The notes: generated by a model from the letters alone, not told the origin. A stretch of 64,000 nt of DNA from Frankiales bacterium (GCA_016125335.1 WGLY01000003.1:1-64000), one strand, 5' to 3'. Numbered from the stretch's first letter, positions 20,822 to 30,999 are shown. Numbers and translations are program-made.

Positions 20822-21369
20822 CAGGCGTTCGCCCCGTCCTGCGCCTGCGCCTCGAGGTCGGCGATGAACCGGTCCACGGTCGCGCGGGCCCGGGCGTCGT
20901 CCTCGAGCGACTCGCCCACGACCTTGCCCGCGAGCGAGACGGCCAGCGTGCCCACCTCGCGCCGCAGCGCCGCGACCGTGGAGGCCCGCTCGGCCGCGAT
21001 CGAGGCCTCGGCGCGCGCGGTGACCGCCGCTGCGGCCTCGGCCGCCTCTCGCCGCGCCTCGTCGATGATCGCCGCCTTGTCGGCCTGCGCCTGCGAGCGG
21101 ATCTGGGCCGCCTCGGTGCGGGCCTCGGCGAGCTGCGCCTGGTACTGCTCGAACAGCGCCGCCGCCTGGGCCTCGCGCTCCTCGGCCCGGGCGATGCCGC
21201 CCTCGATCGCCGCGGTGCGCTCGTCGAGGGCCTTGCGGATCCCGGGGAGCGCCAGCTTCGACAGGGCCCAGAACACGATGAGGAACGCGACGAGGCCGAT
21301 GATCAGCTCGTCGAGCGGGACGGCGAGGACGTTGGTCCCGCCTTCCGCGAGGTTGTCCATGGCGTTCAT
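20821..21369 (-). CDS. atpF: ATP synthase b subunit
   Basis: 182 residues: one N-terminal membrane helix (LIIGLVAFLIVFWALSKL), then a long charged Ala/Glu/Arg-rich coiled coil (EEREAQAAALFEQYQAQLAE and onwards) that forms the stator stalk. It lies 35 nt after atpE and overlaps atpH by one base. Confidence 0.96.
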   Translation of the reverse strand: MNAMDNLAEGGTNVLAVPLDELIIGLVAFLIVFWALSKLALPGIRKALDERTAAIEGGIARAEEREAQAAALFEQYQAQLAEARTEAAQIRSQAQADKAAIIDEARREAAEAAAAVTARAEASIAAERASTVAALRREVGTLAVSLAGKVVGESLEDDARARATVDRFIADLEAQAQDGANA

Positions 21370-21404
21370 CCTTCGTCAGTGACGATCAAGCAAGGAGGGG
21401 TCGG

Positions 21405-21671
<267 letters not shown>

Positions 21672-21709
21672 TCAGGGTCGAGCAGGTGCGGGCTTGCGGG
21701 TGGTGCCGG

Positions 21710-22537
21710 TCAGTGCGCGTTGACGGCGTCGTTGATGTAGACGGCCGCCAGCAGGGTGAAGACGTAGGCCTGGAGGGCCTGGATCAGCATCTCGAAGCCG
21801 GTGAGGGCGACGGTCACCACGAAGGACGCGCCCGAGCCGATGATGCCGATGACGCTGGCCGAGAGCAGGTACCAGGTGGCCACCGAGAAGGTCACGATGA
21901 GCATGTGGCCGGCGAACATGTTGGCGAACAGACGCACGGAGTGCGTGAACGGCCGGACGATGAAGTTCGACAGGATCTCGATAGGGATCAGCAGGACGTA
22001 CATCGCCTTGGGCACGTCCGGCGGCATCGTCATGTTCTTGAAGAAGGCCAGCCCCTGGTTCTTCACCCCCAGCGGCACCCAGGTGAGGTAGACGAGCACC
22101 GCGAAGGCCACCGGGATCGCGAAGCGCGAGGTGACCGGGAACTGGGCGAACGGGATGATGCTCATGACGTTGAGCACCCAGACGAAGAAGAAGAACGTGA
22201 ACAGCACCGGCACAAACTTGTCGCCCTGCTTGCCGATCGTGTCGCGGGCGATGCCGTCGCGCACGAACAGGTAGCCGTACTCGGCGATGTTCTGGATGCC
22301 GCGCGGCACCACGGTGGCCCGGCGGAACGCGGCCACGAAGAAGACGACCACCGCCAGCGCGCCCACGAGCAGCAGGATCACCGGCTTGGTGATGTGGAAG
22401 GTGAGCCCGAACAGGGTGAACTCCAGCACGGAGCTGAAGTCGAAGATGCCGGTGTCGGGCGCCGGGAAGCCGCAGCCCTCGGGGACGAGGTGGCAGCTGC
22501 CGTCGGTGGTCGACGCCACCAGGGCGCTAACGGACAC
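21710..22537 (-). CDS. atpB: ATP synthase a subunit
   Basis: 275 residues and five to six membrane helices. The conserved ion-channel region is IVRPFTHSVRLFANMFAGH, containing the essential Arg of the a subunit, with FEMLIQALQAYVFTLLAAVY near the C-terminus. The N-terminal periplasmic part includes HLVPEGCGFP. It is the first of the eight core atp genes, 66 nt after the AtpZ-like gene. Confidence 0.97.
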   Translation of the reverse strand: MSVSALVASTTDGSCHLVPEGCGFPAPDTGIFDFSSVLEFTLFGLTFHITKPVILLLVGALAVVVFFVAAFRRATVVPRGIQNIAEYGYLFVRDGIARDTIGKQGDKFVPVLFTFFFFVWVLNVMSIIPFAQFPVTSRFAIPVAFAVLVYLTWVPLGVKNQGLAFFKNMTMPPDVPKAMYVLLIPIEILSNFIVRPFTHSVRLFANMFAGHMLIVTFSVATWYLLSASVIGIIGSGASFVVTVALTGFEMLIQALQAYVFTLLAAVYINDAVNAH

Positions 22538-22603
22538 GGGACGACTCCATCGTGGTGCGGCCGGTCTGGACCATCAGGGGGACGACCTCCGCGCGGGGAC
22601 CGG

Positions 22604-22972
22604 TCACGACCGGTCCTTCCGCGACGTCTCGGGCTCGGAGCGCGGGGGCTCGAGGCGGCGGAACAGCATGAACATGGCGAGGGCGACCCCGACGAGGACC
22701 CCCCCGGCCACGAAGTACGACTCGTGGCCGAGCCAGTGGCCGAGCAGCCAGCCGATGCCGCCGTAGAGAAGGATCCCCGCGGCGATGTGGCTGACGGCGG
22801 ACCACGCAGCGGTGTCGGACACGCGGCCTTCGGGCAGCGTGTCCGGCTGGGCCGCGGACGCCTTCGTCGCGACGCGACGGTACCACTGGGCGTCGTGGTG
22901 GCCGTTGGCGGGTACCGGGATCCGCGGACGCGCCCCACCGGGGGTCGCGCCCGGGGCCGGGGAGGCGGTCAC
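22604..22972 (-). CDS. AtpZ/AtpI-like small membrane protein
   Basis: 122 residues. About 65 hydrophilic residues precede two membrane helices (AVSHIAAGILLYGGIGWLLG and YFVAGGVLVGVALAMFMLF). The two-helix pattern with WLLGHWLG between them is that of AtpZ/AtpI-type accessory proteins encoded before atpB, linked to c-ring assembly or Mg2+/Ca2+ transport in other bacteria. The GTG start overlaps the previous stop (GTGA). The role here is inferred from position and topology. Confidence 0.75.
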   Translation of the reverse strand: MTASPAPGATPGGARPRIPVPANGHHDAQWYRRVATKASAAQPDTLPEGRVSDTAAWSAVSHIAAGILLYGGIGWLLGHWLGHESYFVAGGVLVGVALAMFMLFRRLEPPRSEPETSRKDRS

Positions 22973-23457
22973 CGCTCCACCTCGGTGTCGTCGGGGGCGG
23001 GCTCCTGGTCGGCCTCGGGGAACGGCTCGACGACGAGGGTCTTCACGCGGGAGGAGAACCAGATCTGCGCGGCCACCCAGACCACCGTGCACACGACGAT
23101 CGTCGCCGCGAACGCCTTCGGGTCCAGCCAGGTGGCGTCCTTGAGCAGGGCGATGAGCAGGAACAGGACCAGGATCTGCCCGAGGTAGACGAGCATGCCG
23201 GCGCTCAGCGCGGTCTCGGGGTTGCGCCCGAGGATGCGGCCCACGGCCCACTGCCCCACCGCGAAGAAGGCCACCACGATGACGGCGCCGAGCGCCGCCC
23301 CCAAGGCCGCGAGGCCGCCGCGCAGGACGGCGGAGACGACGACGGCGAGCACCCCGGCGACCGACGTGGCCACGATCGCGCCGCGGAGCACGACAGACGA
23401 CGCCTCGGACGCGGGCATCGGGCCGGAGGAGGTCGGTCCGTCGGGAGCGGCGGGCAC
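22969..23457 (-). CDS. atpI: AtpI-like ATP synthase accessory membrane protein
   Basis: 162 residues from the GTG at 23457, with four hydrophobic segments (GAIVATSVAGVLAVVVSAVL, GAALGAVIVVAFFAVGQW, AGMLVYLGQILVLFLLIALL, AATIVVCTVVWVAAQIWF) and an acidic C-terminal tail. This is the ATP synthase I topology and position (first gene of the operon). The GTG is chosen because TACGCT lies 6 nt upstream (leaderless). An ATG at 23418 is a possible alternative; it has no ribosome site. Confidence 0.75.
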   Translation of the reverse strand: MPAAPDGPTSSGPMPASEASSVVLRGAIVATSVAGVLAVVVSAVLRGGLAALGAALGAVIVVAFFAVGQWAVGRILGRNPETALSAGMLVYLGQILVLFLLIALLKDATWLDPKAFAATIVVCTVVWVAAQIWFSSRVKTLVVEPFPEADQEPAPDDTEVER

Positions 23458-23463
23458 GGCGTC

Positions 23464-23493
23464 AGCGTAGGGGCTGGCGAGCCGCGCACCCAA
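23464..23493 (-). promoter_or_regulatory. probable promoter of the atp operon
   Basis: On the minus strand TTGGGT (-35), an 18-nt spacer and TACGCT (-10) end 6 nt before the GTG at 23457. It is the only promoter-like pair I find upstream of the ATP synthase genes. Confidence 0.5.
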
Positions 23494-23576
23494 ACGCGGC
23501 ACCTGCGACGTGGGTCACGCCCCTGGAGCGCGGACCCCAGGGAGCACCCTCGCGGCGACCTGCCCGGACCTCGCGG

Positions 23577-24674
23577 CTACCCGTGCAGCACGCGCGAGCG
23601 CAGCCGCGGCCAGCGCACCGCGAGGTAGAGCACGGCGACCCCGCAGGCGAACCAGATCGCCGCCACGCTGACCGGGACGAAGGCCAGCCCGACGGCGGTG
23701 AAGGCCAGCAGCCCGGTCCAGGCGTACATGAGCAGCACCGCGCGGCGCTGGCTGTGCCCGAGCTGGAGCAGGCGGTGGTGCAGGTGCTGCTTGTCCGGCG
23801 AGAAGGGGCTGCGGCCGGCCCGCGTGCGCCGCACCACGGCCAGGAGCATGTCGAGCAGCGGGACGGCCATGACGGCCGCCGGGAGCAGGATCGGCAGCAG
23901 CGCCGGCACGAAGGTGGGCCCGGGCACGACGTTGGGGTCGAGCTGCCCCACCAGCGTGATCACGGAGCTGGCGAGCAGCAGGCCGATGAGCATCGACCCG
24001 GTGTCGCCCATGAACAGCCGGGCCGGGTTGAGGTTGTGCGGCAGGAAGCCGGTGCACATCCCGGCGAGCACGGCCGAGACCAGCGCCGCCAGCGTGGCCC
24101 GGGTGAACCCGTACTCGAACGAGAGCAGGTAGGAGTAGGCGAAGAACGCCAGCGCCCCGATGCCCACGATGCCGGCCGCGAGCCCGTCGAGGCCGTCCAC
24201 GAAGTTGATCGCGTTCACGGCGACGACGACAACGAGCACCGTGAGCAGCACGGAGGTCACGGGGTCGAGCACGAGCGTGCCGCCGATCGGCAGCCACACG
24301 ATCGCGATGCCCTGGAGCGCCATGACCGCGCCGGCCAGCGCCTGGCCGGCGAACTTGGTCGGCGCGTCGAGGCCCCACTTGTCGTCGATCATCCCGAGGA
24401 CGACGAGCACCGCGGCGCCGGAGAGCAGCGCGCGCGGCTCGCTGGAGTCGGTGAACACCGAGCGCATCAGCGGGAGCTGGCTGGCCACGAGCAGAGCGGC
24501 CACGAGCCCGGCCGCCATCCCGAGGCCGCCGAGGCGCGGGGTGGGCTCGTCGTGCACGTCGCGGTCGCGCACCTCGGCCATGGCGCCCCACCACAGGGCG
24601 AACCGCCGCGCGACCGGGGTGAACAGGTACGTCACCGCGGCCGCGACGGACAGGCAGAGGAGGTACTCCCGCAC
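23577..24674 (-). CDS. wecA: WecA-like polyprenyl-phosphate GlcNAc-1-phosphate transferase
   Basis: 365 residues, about eleven membrane helices, of the MraY/WecA family that starts cell-wall polymer or galactan-linker synthesis by moving a sugar-1-phosphate onto polyprenyl phosphate. Visible motifs are HDEPTPRLGG, GMIDDKWGLD (Asp pair), NAINFVDGLDGLAAG, LFMGDTGSMLIG and the cytosolic PDKQHLHHRLLQLG His-rich loop that separates WecA-type enzymes from MraY. The same gene lies before atpI in mycobacteria (rfe). Decaprenyl- versus undecaprenyl-phosphate use cannot be told. Confidence 0.9.
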   Translation of the reverse strand: MREYLLCLSVAAAVTYLFTPVARRFALWWGAMAEVRDRDVHDEPTPRLGGLGMAAGLVAALLVASQLPLMRSVFTDSSEPRALLSGAAVLVVLGMIDDKWGLDAPTKFAGQALAGAVMALQGIAIVWLPIGGTLVLDPVTSVLLTVLVVVVAVNAINFVDGLDGLAAGIVGIGALAFFAYSYLLSFEYGFTRATLAALVSAVLAGMCTGFLPHNLNPARLFMGDTGSMLIGLLLASSVITLVGQLDPNVVPGPTFVPALLPILLPAAVMAVPLLDMLLAVVRRTRAGRSPFSPDKQHLHHRLLQLGHSQRRAVLLMYAWTGLLAFTAVGLAFVPVSVAAIWFACGVAVLYLAVRWPRLRSRVLHG

Positions 24675-24687
24675 GGGGCCGCGATCC

Positions 24688-25956
24688 CTAGGACGGGTAC
24701 GCCGGCTTGCTCGCCACGAGGGTGCCGACCTCGGCGGCGATGTCCGCGGCGGCCGAGCCGTCGGCGTCGCGCACCGCGCGCCCGATCAGGGCGGCGATGG
24801 TAGCCATGTCCGACTCGTCCATGCCCTGGGTGGTGGTGGACGGCGAGCCCACGCGGATGCCGGACGCCACGCTGGGCGGCTGCGGGTCGAACGGGATCGC
24901 GTTCTTGTTCAGCACGATCCGCGCCGCCCCCGTGCGCGCCTCGGCCTCGGCCCCGGTGACCCCGAGACCGCGCAGGTCGAGCAGCGCCAGGTGGGTGTCG
25001 GTGCCGCCGGAGATGGCCCGCATGCCCTCAGCCTCGAGGCCCTTGGTGAGCGCCTGGGCGTTCGCGATCACCCGGCGCGCGTAGTCCTGGTAGGCGGGGG
25101 TGGAGGCCTCCTTGAGCGCCACCGCCTTGGCCGCCACCGCGTGCATGAGCGGGCCGCCCTGCATCATCGGGAAGACGGCCTTGTCGAGCGCCGCGGCGTG
25201 CTCGGCCTTGCAGACGAGCATGCCGCCGCGCGGGCCGCGCAGGACCTTGTGGGTCGTGAAGGTCACGACGTCGGCGTAGGGCACCGGGCTCGGGATCGCC
25301 TTGCCGGCCACCAGTCCGATGAAGTGGGCCGCGTCCACCATGAAGATCGCGCCGACCTCGTCGGCGACCGCGCGGAACGCCGCGAAGTCGATGAGCCGCG
25401 GGATCGCCGAGCCGCCGCAGATGATCATCTTGGGCTTGTGCTCGAGGGCGAGGTCGCGCACCTGGTCGTAGTCGATGTCCTCGGTGGCCTCGTTCACGCC
25501 GTAGTGCACGGCGTTGAACCACTTGCCCGAGAAGGACACCTTGGAGCCGTGGGTGAGGTGGCCGCCGTGCGGCAGGCTCATCGCGAGCACGGTGTCGCCC
25601 GGCGCGAGGAACGCGCCGTAGGCGGCGATGTTGGCGCTGGCGCCGCTGTGCGGCTGGAGGTTGGCGTGCTCGGCGCCGAAGAGCTCCTTCGCGCGCTCGA
25701 TGCCGAGGTTCTCCGCCTCGTCGACCACCTCGCAGCCGCCGTAGTAGCGGCGTCCGGGGTAGCCCTCGGCGTACTTGTTCGACAGGGTCGACCCGAGGGC
25801 GGCGAGCACGGCGGGCGAGGTGAAGTTCTCGCTCGCGATGAGCTGGAGGCCGTCGTTGAGCCGGTCCCGCTCGGCGAGCAGGATGCGGGCGATGTCGGGG
25901 TCGACCGCCTCGAGCGCGGCGAAGTCGGGGCCCCAGGAGGGCGAGGCGGAGGTCAT
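24688..25956 (-). CDS. glyA: serine hydroxymethyltransferase
   Basis: 422 residues. This PLP enzyme interconverts serine and glycine with tetrahydrofolate, feeding one-carbon metabolism. Key features are [27 protein letters not shown], and the PLP lysine Lys237 in [14 protein letters not shown]. The ATG at 25956 has TAGGCT 7 nt upstream, so the gene is probably leaderless. It lies between sua5 and wecA-like, where M. tuberculosis has no glyA; this placement is common in other actinobacteria. Confidence 0.96.
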   Translation of the reverse strand: MTSASPSWGPDFAALEAVDPDIARILLAERDRLNDGLQLIASENFTSPAVLAALGSTLSNKYAEGYPGRRYYGGCEVVDEAENLGIERAKELFGAEHANLQPHSGASANIAAYGAFLAPGDTVLAMSLPHGGHLTHGSKVSFSGKWFNAVHYGVNEATEDIDYDQVRDLALEHKPKMIICGGSAIPRLIDFAAFRAVADEVGAIFMVDAAHFIGLVAGKAIPSPVPYADVVTFTTHKVLRGPRGGMLVCKAEHAAALDKAVFPMMQGGPLMHAVAAKAVALKEASTPAYQDYARRVIANAQALTKGLEAEGMRAISGGTDTHLALLDLRGLGVTGAEAEARTGAARIVLNKNAIPFDPQPPSVASGIRVGSPSTTTQGMDESDMATIAALIGRAVRDADGSAAADIAAEVGTLVASKPAYPS

Positions 25957-25963
25957 GGCGGCC

Positions 25964-25969
25964 AGCCTA
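25964..25969 (-). promoter_or_regulatory. -10 box of leaderless glyA
   Basis: TAGGCT on the minus strand lies 7 nt before the ATG of glyA; no Shine-Dalgarno sequence is present between them. Confidence 0.6.
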
Positions 25970-26027
25970 GGCCGTCCGGGGGTGCGCCACGCCGCTGCCC
26001 GGCGGGCGCGCCCCGGCGCGGCCGGCC

Positions 26028-26675
26028 TCAGGCCTCGACGACCAGGCCCGGCGCCACGGTGCGCAGGGTCTCGGCGTCGTAGGCCCCGACCCGCAGCAGG
26101 CGCGGCACCGGACCGGACACGTCGACGATGGTGCTCGGGGCGGTCTCGGGCGAGGGGCCGGCGTCGAGGTAGACCGCGACGTCGTCGCCGAGCTGCTCGA
26201 GCGCCTGCTCGTAGCTCGTCGCGGGGGGCGAGCCGGCGCGGTTGGCGCTGGTCACGGCCATGGGCCCGGTGAGCCGCAGCAGCTCGATCGCCACCGGGTG
26301 CAGCGGCATCCGCAGGGCCACGGTGCCGCCGTCGTCGCCGAGGTCCCACGCCAGGCTCGGCTGGTGGCGCACCACGACGGTGAGCGGGCCCGGCCAGAAG
26401 GCGTCGATGAGCTCGCGGGCGGCCTGGGTCATGCCGTAGGCCAGGCCCTCCACGGTGTCGGGGCTGCCCACGAGCACCGGCACGGGCGTGCCGCGGCCGC
26501 GGCCCTTGGCGGCCAGCAGCCGCTCGACCCCCACCGTGCTGAAGGCGTCGCACCCCAGCCCGTAGACCGTGTCGGTGGGCACGACCACGAGGTCGCCGCG
26601 CCGCACCGCGCTCGCCGCCGCCTCGAGCCCGCTCTCGCGGGTGCGCGGCTCGGCGGTGTCGAATCGCAGGCTCAC
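26028..26675 (-). CDS. L-threonylcarbamoyladenylate synthase (Sua5/YrdC)
   Basis: 215 residues of the YrdC fold. It makes threonylcarbamoyl-AMP from Thr, bicarbonate and ATP for the t6A37 modification of ANN-decoding tRNAs. Motifs are [13 protein letters not shown], the substrate loop [21 protein letters not shown] and [10 protein letters not shown]. It lacks the extra Sua5 C-terminal domain, so it is the short YrdC-like form. It lies 37 nt after prmC on the same strand, the usual arrangement (prfA-prmC-sua5). Confidence 0.93.
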   Translation of the reverse strand: MSLRFDTAEPRTRESGLEAAASAVRRGDLVVVPTDTVYGLGCDAFSTVGVERLLAAKGRGRGTPVPVLVGSPDTVEGLAYGMTQAARELIDAFWPGPLTVVVRHQPSLAWDLGDDGGTVALRMPLHPVAIELLRLTGPMAVTSANRAGSPPATSYEQALEQLGDDVAVYLDAGPSPETAPSTIVDVSGPVPRLLRVGAYDAETLRTVAPGLVVEA

Positions 26676-26712
26676 GGGGACCGATCCTGCCGCATGCCGT
26701 CGCCCGGCGGGC

Positions 26713-27624
26713 TCAGGCGCGGACGGCCACGGTCGCGCGGTCGCGGCCGGCGAGGTCGGGCAGGTCGCGGACCGAGGCGAACTCCCCGGTCTCGCGCAGG
26801 ACCGAGGGCACGCCCGCCTCCCCCGCGCGCTCGCCCTGCTCGTCGCCGTGCTCGACGACGAGCACGCCCCCCGGCCGCAGCAGCGCGGCGGCGCAGCCGG
26901 CGATGCCGCGCACGACGTCGAGGCCGTCCGGGCCGCCGTAGAGCGCGAGCGGCGGGTCGTACTGGCGCACCTCGGGGTCGCGCGGGCGGGCGTCGTCCGG
27001 GATGTAGGGCGGGTTGGTCACCACGACGTCCACCCGGCCGACCAGCGGCGCCAGCGGGCCGAGGTGGGCGGTGGTGGCGTCGCCGCGGTGCAGGTGCACC
27101 TCGGACCCCGCCGCCGCGACCGCTGCGGAGTGCCGCACGAGGTTGCGCTGCGCCCAGTCCGCGGCCGGGCCGTCGAGCTCGACGGCGTGCACGACGCTGT
27201 GGCGCACCTCGGTGGCCAGGGCGAGGGCGATGGCCCCGGACCCGGTGCACAGGTCGACCGCGAGGCGCTCCTCCGCGTCGCCGGACAGCGCCCGGATCGC
27301 GAGCTCGGCGACGGTCTCGGTCTCCGGCCGCGGCACGAACACCCCGGGGCCGACCTCGAGCACGAGGTGGCGGAACGGCGCCTCGCCGAGGAGGTGCTGG
27401 AGGGGCACCCGGGCCGCGCGGCGCACGAGCAGCCCCTCGAAGCGGACCACGTCCGACGGCTCCGCCGGGTCCGACAGGAACACCCGGCCCCGGGGGACGC
27501 CGAGCACGTGCGCGAGCAGCAGCTCGGCGTCGACCCGCGGGCTGGGCACCCCGGCCGAGGCCAGCCGGCGCTCGCCGTCGACGAGGACGTCGCGCAGCGT
27601 GCGCACGGGCGGCTTCCAGCTCAC
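26713..27624 (-). CDS. prmC: release factor glutamine methyltransferase PrmC
   Basis: 303 residues. PrmC methylates the Gln of the GGQ motif of release factors. It has the N-terminal helical domain ending at [17 protein letters not shown], the SAM motif [14 protein letters not shown] and the catalytic NPPY at 204-207. The GTG start overlaps the prfA stop (GTGA), coupling it to its own substrate gene. Confidence 0.95.
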   Translation of the reverse strand: MSWKPPVRTLRDVLVDGERRLASAGVPSPRVDAELLLAHVLGVPRGRVFLSDPAEPSDVVRFEGLLVRRAARVPLQHLLGEAPFRHLVLEVGPGVFVPRPETETVAELAIRALSGDAEERLAVDLCTGSGAIALALATEVRHSVVHAVELDGPAADWAQRNLVRHSAAVAAAGSEVHLHRGDATTAHLGPLAPLVGRVDVVVTNPPYIPDDARPRDPEVRQYDPPLALYGGPDGLDVVRGIAGCAAALLRPGGVLVVEHGDEQGERAGEAGVPSVLRETGEFASVRDLPDLAGRDRATVAVRA

Positions 27625-28700
27625 GAGGTGCCTCCGAGGGACGCCATGCGCGCTGCGAGGTCGGCGTCGACGCAGGCCTGGACGACGCCGTCGATCTCGC
27701 CGTCGAGGACGGCGTCGAGGTTGTAGGCCTTGTAGCCCACGCGGTGGTCGCTGATGCGGTTCTCCGGGAAGTTGTACGTGCGGATCCGCTCGCTGCGGTC
27801 GACCGTGCGCACCTGCGAGCGACGCGCGTCCGAGGCCTCCTTGGCGGCGGCCTCCTCGGCCAGCGCCACGAGCCTCGCGCGCAGGATCCGCATCGCGGAC
27901 TCCTTGTTCTGCAGCTGGCTCTTCTCGTTCTGGCAGCTCACCACCGTGCCGGTGGGCAGGTGGGTGATCCGCACCGCGGAGTCCGTGGTGTTGACGCTCT
28001 GGCCGCCCGGGCCGCTGGACCGGTAGACGTCGATGCGCAGGTCGTTGGGGTCGATCTCGACCTCGACGTCCTCGGTCTCGGGCAGCACCAGCACCCCGGC
28101 GGCGCTGGTGTGGATCCGGCCCTGGGACTCGGTGGCCGGGACGCGCTGCACCCGGTGGACGCCGCCCTCGTACTTGAGCCGCGCGTACGGCGCCTCCCCG
28201 GGCTCCACGGCGCCTCGCGCCTTCACCGCGACGGTGACGTCCTTGTAGCCGCCGAGGTCGGACTGCTCCGAGTCGAGCACCTCCGCCCGCCAGCCGCGGC
28301 GCTCGGCGTAGCGCAGGTACATGCGCAGCAGGTCTCCGGCGAACAGCGCGGACTCCTCGCCGCCCTCCCCCGCCTTGATCTCGAGCAGGACGTCGGAGTC
28401 GTCGAGGGCGTCGCGCGGGACGAGCAGCACGTGCAGCCGGTCGGCGAGCTCGGCGCGCTGCGCCTCCAGCACCTCGGCCTCGGCGCGGAACCCGGGGTCG
28501 TCGGCAGCGAGCTCGCGCGCGGCGACGGCGTCCTCGCCCGCCTGCTGCCAGGCCCGGTAGGTGGTCACCACGGGGCGCAGCTCGGCGTAGCGACGCCCGA
28601 GTCGGCGTGCCTGCGCCTGGTCGGCGTGCACGGACGGGTCGGCGAGCCGGGTCTCGAGCTCGGCGTACTCGGCCACGAGTGCGTCGACGGTCTCGAACAT
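27621..28700 (-). CDS. prfA: peptide chain release factor 1
   Basis: 359 residues. RF1 ends translation at UAA and UAG. The tripeptide anticodon PAT is at 188-190 (PXT class, as in RF1), and the GGQ that triggers peptidyl-tRNA hydrolysis is at 232-234. It is coupled to prmC. The rpmE terminator hairpin lies 65 nt before its start, so prfA probably has its own promoter. Confidence 0.97.
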   Translation of the reverse strand: MFETVDALVAEYAELETRLADPSVHADQAQARRLGRRYAELRPVVTTYRAWQQAGEDAVAARELAADDPGFRAEAEVLEAQRAELADRLHVLLVPRDALDDSDVLLEIKAGEGGEESALFAGDLLRMYLRYAERRGWRAEVLDSEQSDLGGYKDVTVAVKARGAVEPGEAPYARLKYEGGVHRVQRVPATESQGRIHTSAAGVLVLPETEDVEVEIDPNDLRIDVYRSSGPGGQSVNTTDSAVRITHLPTGTVVSCQNEKSQLQNKESAMRILRARLVALAEEAAAKEASDARRSQVRTVDRSERIRTYNFPENRISDHRVGYKAYNLDAVLDGEIDGVVQACVDADLAARMASLGGTS

Positions 28701-28764
28701 CGGGGCTCCTGGGGCGGGCGGCGGCGCGGGCGTTTCGGGGGCGAGCAGATGGCGCGGACAAGCG

Positions 28765-28810
28765 CCGAGGGCGCCGCTCCGCGCACGGTGTGCGGGAGCG
28801 GCGCCCTCGG
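28765..28810 (-). terminator. strong terminator after rpmE
   Basis: A perfect 16-bp inverted repeat (CCGAGGGCGCCGCTCC and its complement). The 14-nt loop itself holds a 5-bp stem (CGCAC/GTGCG). It starts 8 nt after the rpmE stop. Confidence 0.85.
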
Positions 28811-28818
28811 GGAGAGTG

Positions 28819-29034
28819 CTAGGCGTCGGCCTTCTTGCCGAAGCGCTTCTCGAACTTGGCGACGCGGCCGCCGGTGTCGAGGATCTTCTGCTTGCCCGTG
28901 TAGAACGGGTGGCAGGCGCTGCACACCTCGGCGTGGATGACGCCGTTCTTGGCCGTGCTGCGCGTGGTGAACGTGTTGCCGCAGGCGCAGGTGACCTGCG
29001 TCTCGACGTACGCGGGGTGGATGTCGGCCTTCAT
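28819..29034 (-). CDS. rpmE: 50S ribosomal protein L31
   Basis: 71 residues, the zinc-binding (C+) form. The Cys pairs CAC (residues 16-18) and CSAC frame the HPFYTGKQK segment. Zinc-free paralogues that replace it in zinc starvation lack these Cys residues. The ATG at 29034 is preceded by AGGAGC. A hairpin terminator follows directly. In M. tuberculosis rpmE lies immediately after rho; here 3.7 kb separate the two genes. Confidence 0.95.
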   Translation of the reverse strand: MKADIHPAYVETQVTCACGNTFTTRSTAKNGVIHAEVCSACHPFYTGKQKILDTGGRVAKFEKRFGKKADA

Positions 29035-29125
29035 GGTGCTCCTCGTGTCGTGGCGCCGGGTCGTGCCGCCGAGCGGGGCACGTGAACCGGACCGGGGCTC
29101 CGGCCGGCGGCCGGGGCGACGCCCC

Positions 29126-29155
29126 AGTCTGCCATCCGACCGGTACGCCCTCCAA
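29126..29155 (-). promoter_or_regulatory. candidate promoter of rpmE
   Basis: On the minus strand TTGGAG, an 18-nt spacer and CAGACT. The -10 has only A2 and T6 of the consensus, but TTGG and the context TGGCAGACTGG are typical of actinobacterial ribosomal-protein promoters. The leader would be about 85 nt. Confidence 0.45.
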
Positions 29156-29211
29156 ACCGCTGCGGACCTGCGGCTATTCCCCCCGGATCCCCACCCTGGT
29201 GGGTCCGGGCG

Positions 29212-29245
29212 GGGGCGGACGCAGCCCCCCGGCAGCGTCCGCCCC
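29212..29245 (-). terminator. hairpin after the signal peptidase-LamG gene
   Basis: GGGGCGGACGC pairs with GCGTCCGCCCC (11 bp, 12-nt loop), extended outward by GGGC/GCCC with a small bulge. It lies 50 nt after the stop at 29295 and separates the cassette from rpmE. Confidence 0.6.
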
Positions 29246-29294
29246 GCGCCCGGGGTCGGTGGTCGGCCACGCCGACGTCGGGTGCTCCCCCGCG

Positions 29295-30854
29295 TCAGGC
29301 CGACACGTAGAGGGAGCGGATCTCGGTCGCGGTCAGCACCCGGTTCCAGATCGCGATCTCGTCGAGGGACCCGGCGAAGGGGTAGTCCCGGGCGGGGTTG
29401 GAGCTCGACGTCGGCGAGTTCGGCCCGGTCCACCCGTCGCCCCAGCCGGCGAGGTTGCCGCAGCCGGCGCGCCACCAGCCGGTGGTCGCCTCGCCCACGG
29501 TGTTCGGGTTGGTGCCCACGAGCACGCCGTCGATGTAGAGCTTCATGCCGCCGGTGCCCAGGGTGCCCACGGCCATGTGCCAGGCCCCGTCGTTGAGCGG
29601 TCCGGGCGAGCTGATGAGGCTGTCGCCGGCGTTGTAGACGCCGAACCACACCTTCCCGTTGCCGTCCATGTACAGGTGGCGGTCGTAGGTGCCGCCGTTG
29701 CCGGCCTGGGCGATGCCGGTGCGCGGCTGCTCGAAGCCGAGCATCTTGCCGCCGCTGGTCGTGGTCGTGCTGAACCACACGATCTCGGTGAGCTGCGCCG
29801 GCGCCGAGATCGGCGTGGTGCTCGCGGTGTTGATGCAGGCGTTGCTGTTCTCCAGCGTCACGGCGAGGTTGGGCGTGTCGGTCGCGAGCGCGCCGGTGAT
29901 GCCCCGCGTGAAGTACGTCGCGCTGCCGCGCGGGTTGTACTGGCCGTCGTTGCCGTTGCCCGAGCTGTCGACCGCGACCCGGGTCCGTGTCCCGGTCTCG
30001 TCGAGCTTCCAGTACAGGTACGGCGAGAGGTCGGTGACCGACGTCGCGTAGTCCCAGTTGCCGATCGTCCACGCGTTGGCCGTGCTCGCCGACGTCGCGG
30101 CCATGGAGGCCTGCGCCGTCGGGACGGTGAGGATCGAGGTCAGCAGCACGACGTAGGCCGTGCGCGCCCGCCAGCGCCGCGCCGGGCGCGCGTGCCTGGC
30201 CAGGCCGGGGTCGGCCGGTCGGGACGCGGCGATCGACGTGCTTGACGACTCGCCGCTGCGGGCGGGCAGGGGCACGACGTCGCCGTCCGGCCCGTCGCCC
30301 GGGTCGGGGTCGTCGTCCTCGCGGTCCCGCGCGGTGAGCTGCGCGGCCACCAGGACGCTGAGCACGAACAGGCCGAGCCAGAGCCACTGACCGGTCTGCG
30401 CCCAGATGAGCGGCAGCCCGACGAAGCGGACGAGCAGGCGCCCGAGGCCGCGCACGTCGGAGACCGGCACGGGGGCCGAGTCGACCGTGGGGTTGGCGTC
30501 GCCCTTGCTGGTGAGCGTGCCGTCGGAGTTGACCGAGACGATGCGGTGCGTCTTCACGTGCGCGGGGTCGGCCGGGTCGGTGAAGACGGTGACGCGTCCC
30601 AGCAGCACCTGCGGGTCGTTCTCCGGCGAGGACAGCACGACGTCGCCCACCGCGATGCGCGGCAGCATGGAGCCGCTCTCGATGACGTACGGGCGCCAGC
30701 CGAGCAGCATCGGCGCGAGGGTCACCACCAGGCACGCGCCGACGAACCAGAGCCAGGTCCGGCCGAGGATGCCGGCGGTGAGCCGCCATCCACTGTGGTC
30801 CCGGGCGCCGGGAGCGGGTGCGGACTGCGACTGCGCCGCGCTCTCCGTGCTCAT
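29295..30854 (-). CDS. SipW/ER-type signal peptidase I fused to a secreted LamG domain
   Basis: 519 residues with an unusual build. Residues 26-50 are a membrane helix. Then comes a type I signal peptidase domain of the SipW/archaeal/ER class: Ser62 in ESGSM, His103 in VKTHRIVS (His in place of the bacterial Lys) and Asp119 in SKGDAN. A second membrane helix is at about 146-172, followed by an acidic linker. Residues 225-249 look like a complete signal peptide: RRWRAR, hydrophobic [12 protein letters not shown], then TAQA. After it [11 protein letters not shown] resembles the start of the neighbouring TasA-like cargo, and residues 275-519 form a LamG/jelly-roll domain ([30 protein letters not shown]). 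I infer that the enzyme processes the two cargo proteins encoded upstream and may cut itself after Ala249, releasing the LamG part. The ATG at 30854 follows GGGAGG. Confidence 0.85.
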   Translation of the reverse strand: MSTESAAQSQSAPAPGARDHSGWRLTAGILGRTWLWFVGACLVVTLAPMLLGWRPYVIESGSMLPRIAVGDVVLSSPENDPQVLLGRVTVFTDPADPAHVKTHRIVSVNSDGTLTSKGDANPTVDSAPVPVSDVRGLGRLLVRFVGLPLIWAQTGQWLWLGLFVLSVLVAAQLTARDREDDDPDPGDGPDGDVVPLPARSGESSSTSIAASRPADPGLARHARPARRWRARTAYVVLLTSILTVPTAQASMAATSASTANAWTIGNWDYATSVTDLSPYLYWKLDETGTRTRVAVDSSGNGNDGQYNPRGSATYFTRGITGALATDTPNLAVTLENSNACINTASTTPISAPAQLTEIVWFSTTTTSGGKMLGFEQPRTGIAQAGNGGTYDRHLYMDGNGKVWFGVYNAGDSLISSPGPLNDGAWHMAVGTLGTGGMKLYIDGVLVGTNPNTVGEATTGWWRAGCGNLAGWGDGWTGPNSPTSSSNPARDYPFAGSLDEIAIWNRVLTATEIRSLYVSA

Positions 30855-30959
30855 CGTGGTCCTCCCTTCCCGTCGGTGGTCCGCGTCCCCCACCGGGACC
30901 GCCGGGCGCGCGACCGGCGTCGGGCGACGCGGCCGGGAGCCGTGCGGGGTGGGGGGAGG

Positions 30960-30999
30960 CACCGGTGCGCCCTCGCCCCCCGACGAGGGCGCACCGGTG
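30960..30999 (-). terminator. perfect hairpin between TasA-like gene 1 and the signal peptidase gene
   Basis: CACCGGTGCGCCCTCG pairs over all 16 bp with its complement; the loop is 8 nt. It lies 57 nt after the stop at 31057 and 105 nt before the signal peptidase start. I see no promoter between hairpin and protease gene, so it may attenuate rather than end transcription. Confidence 0.75.
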
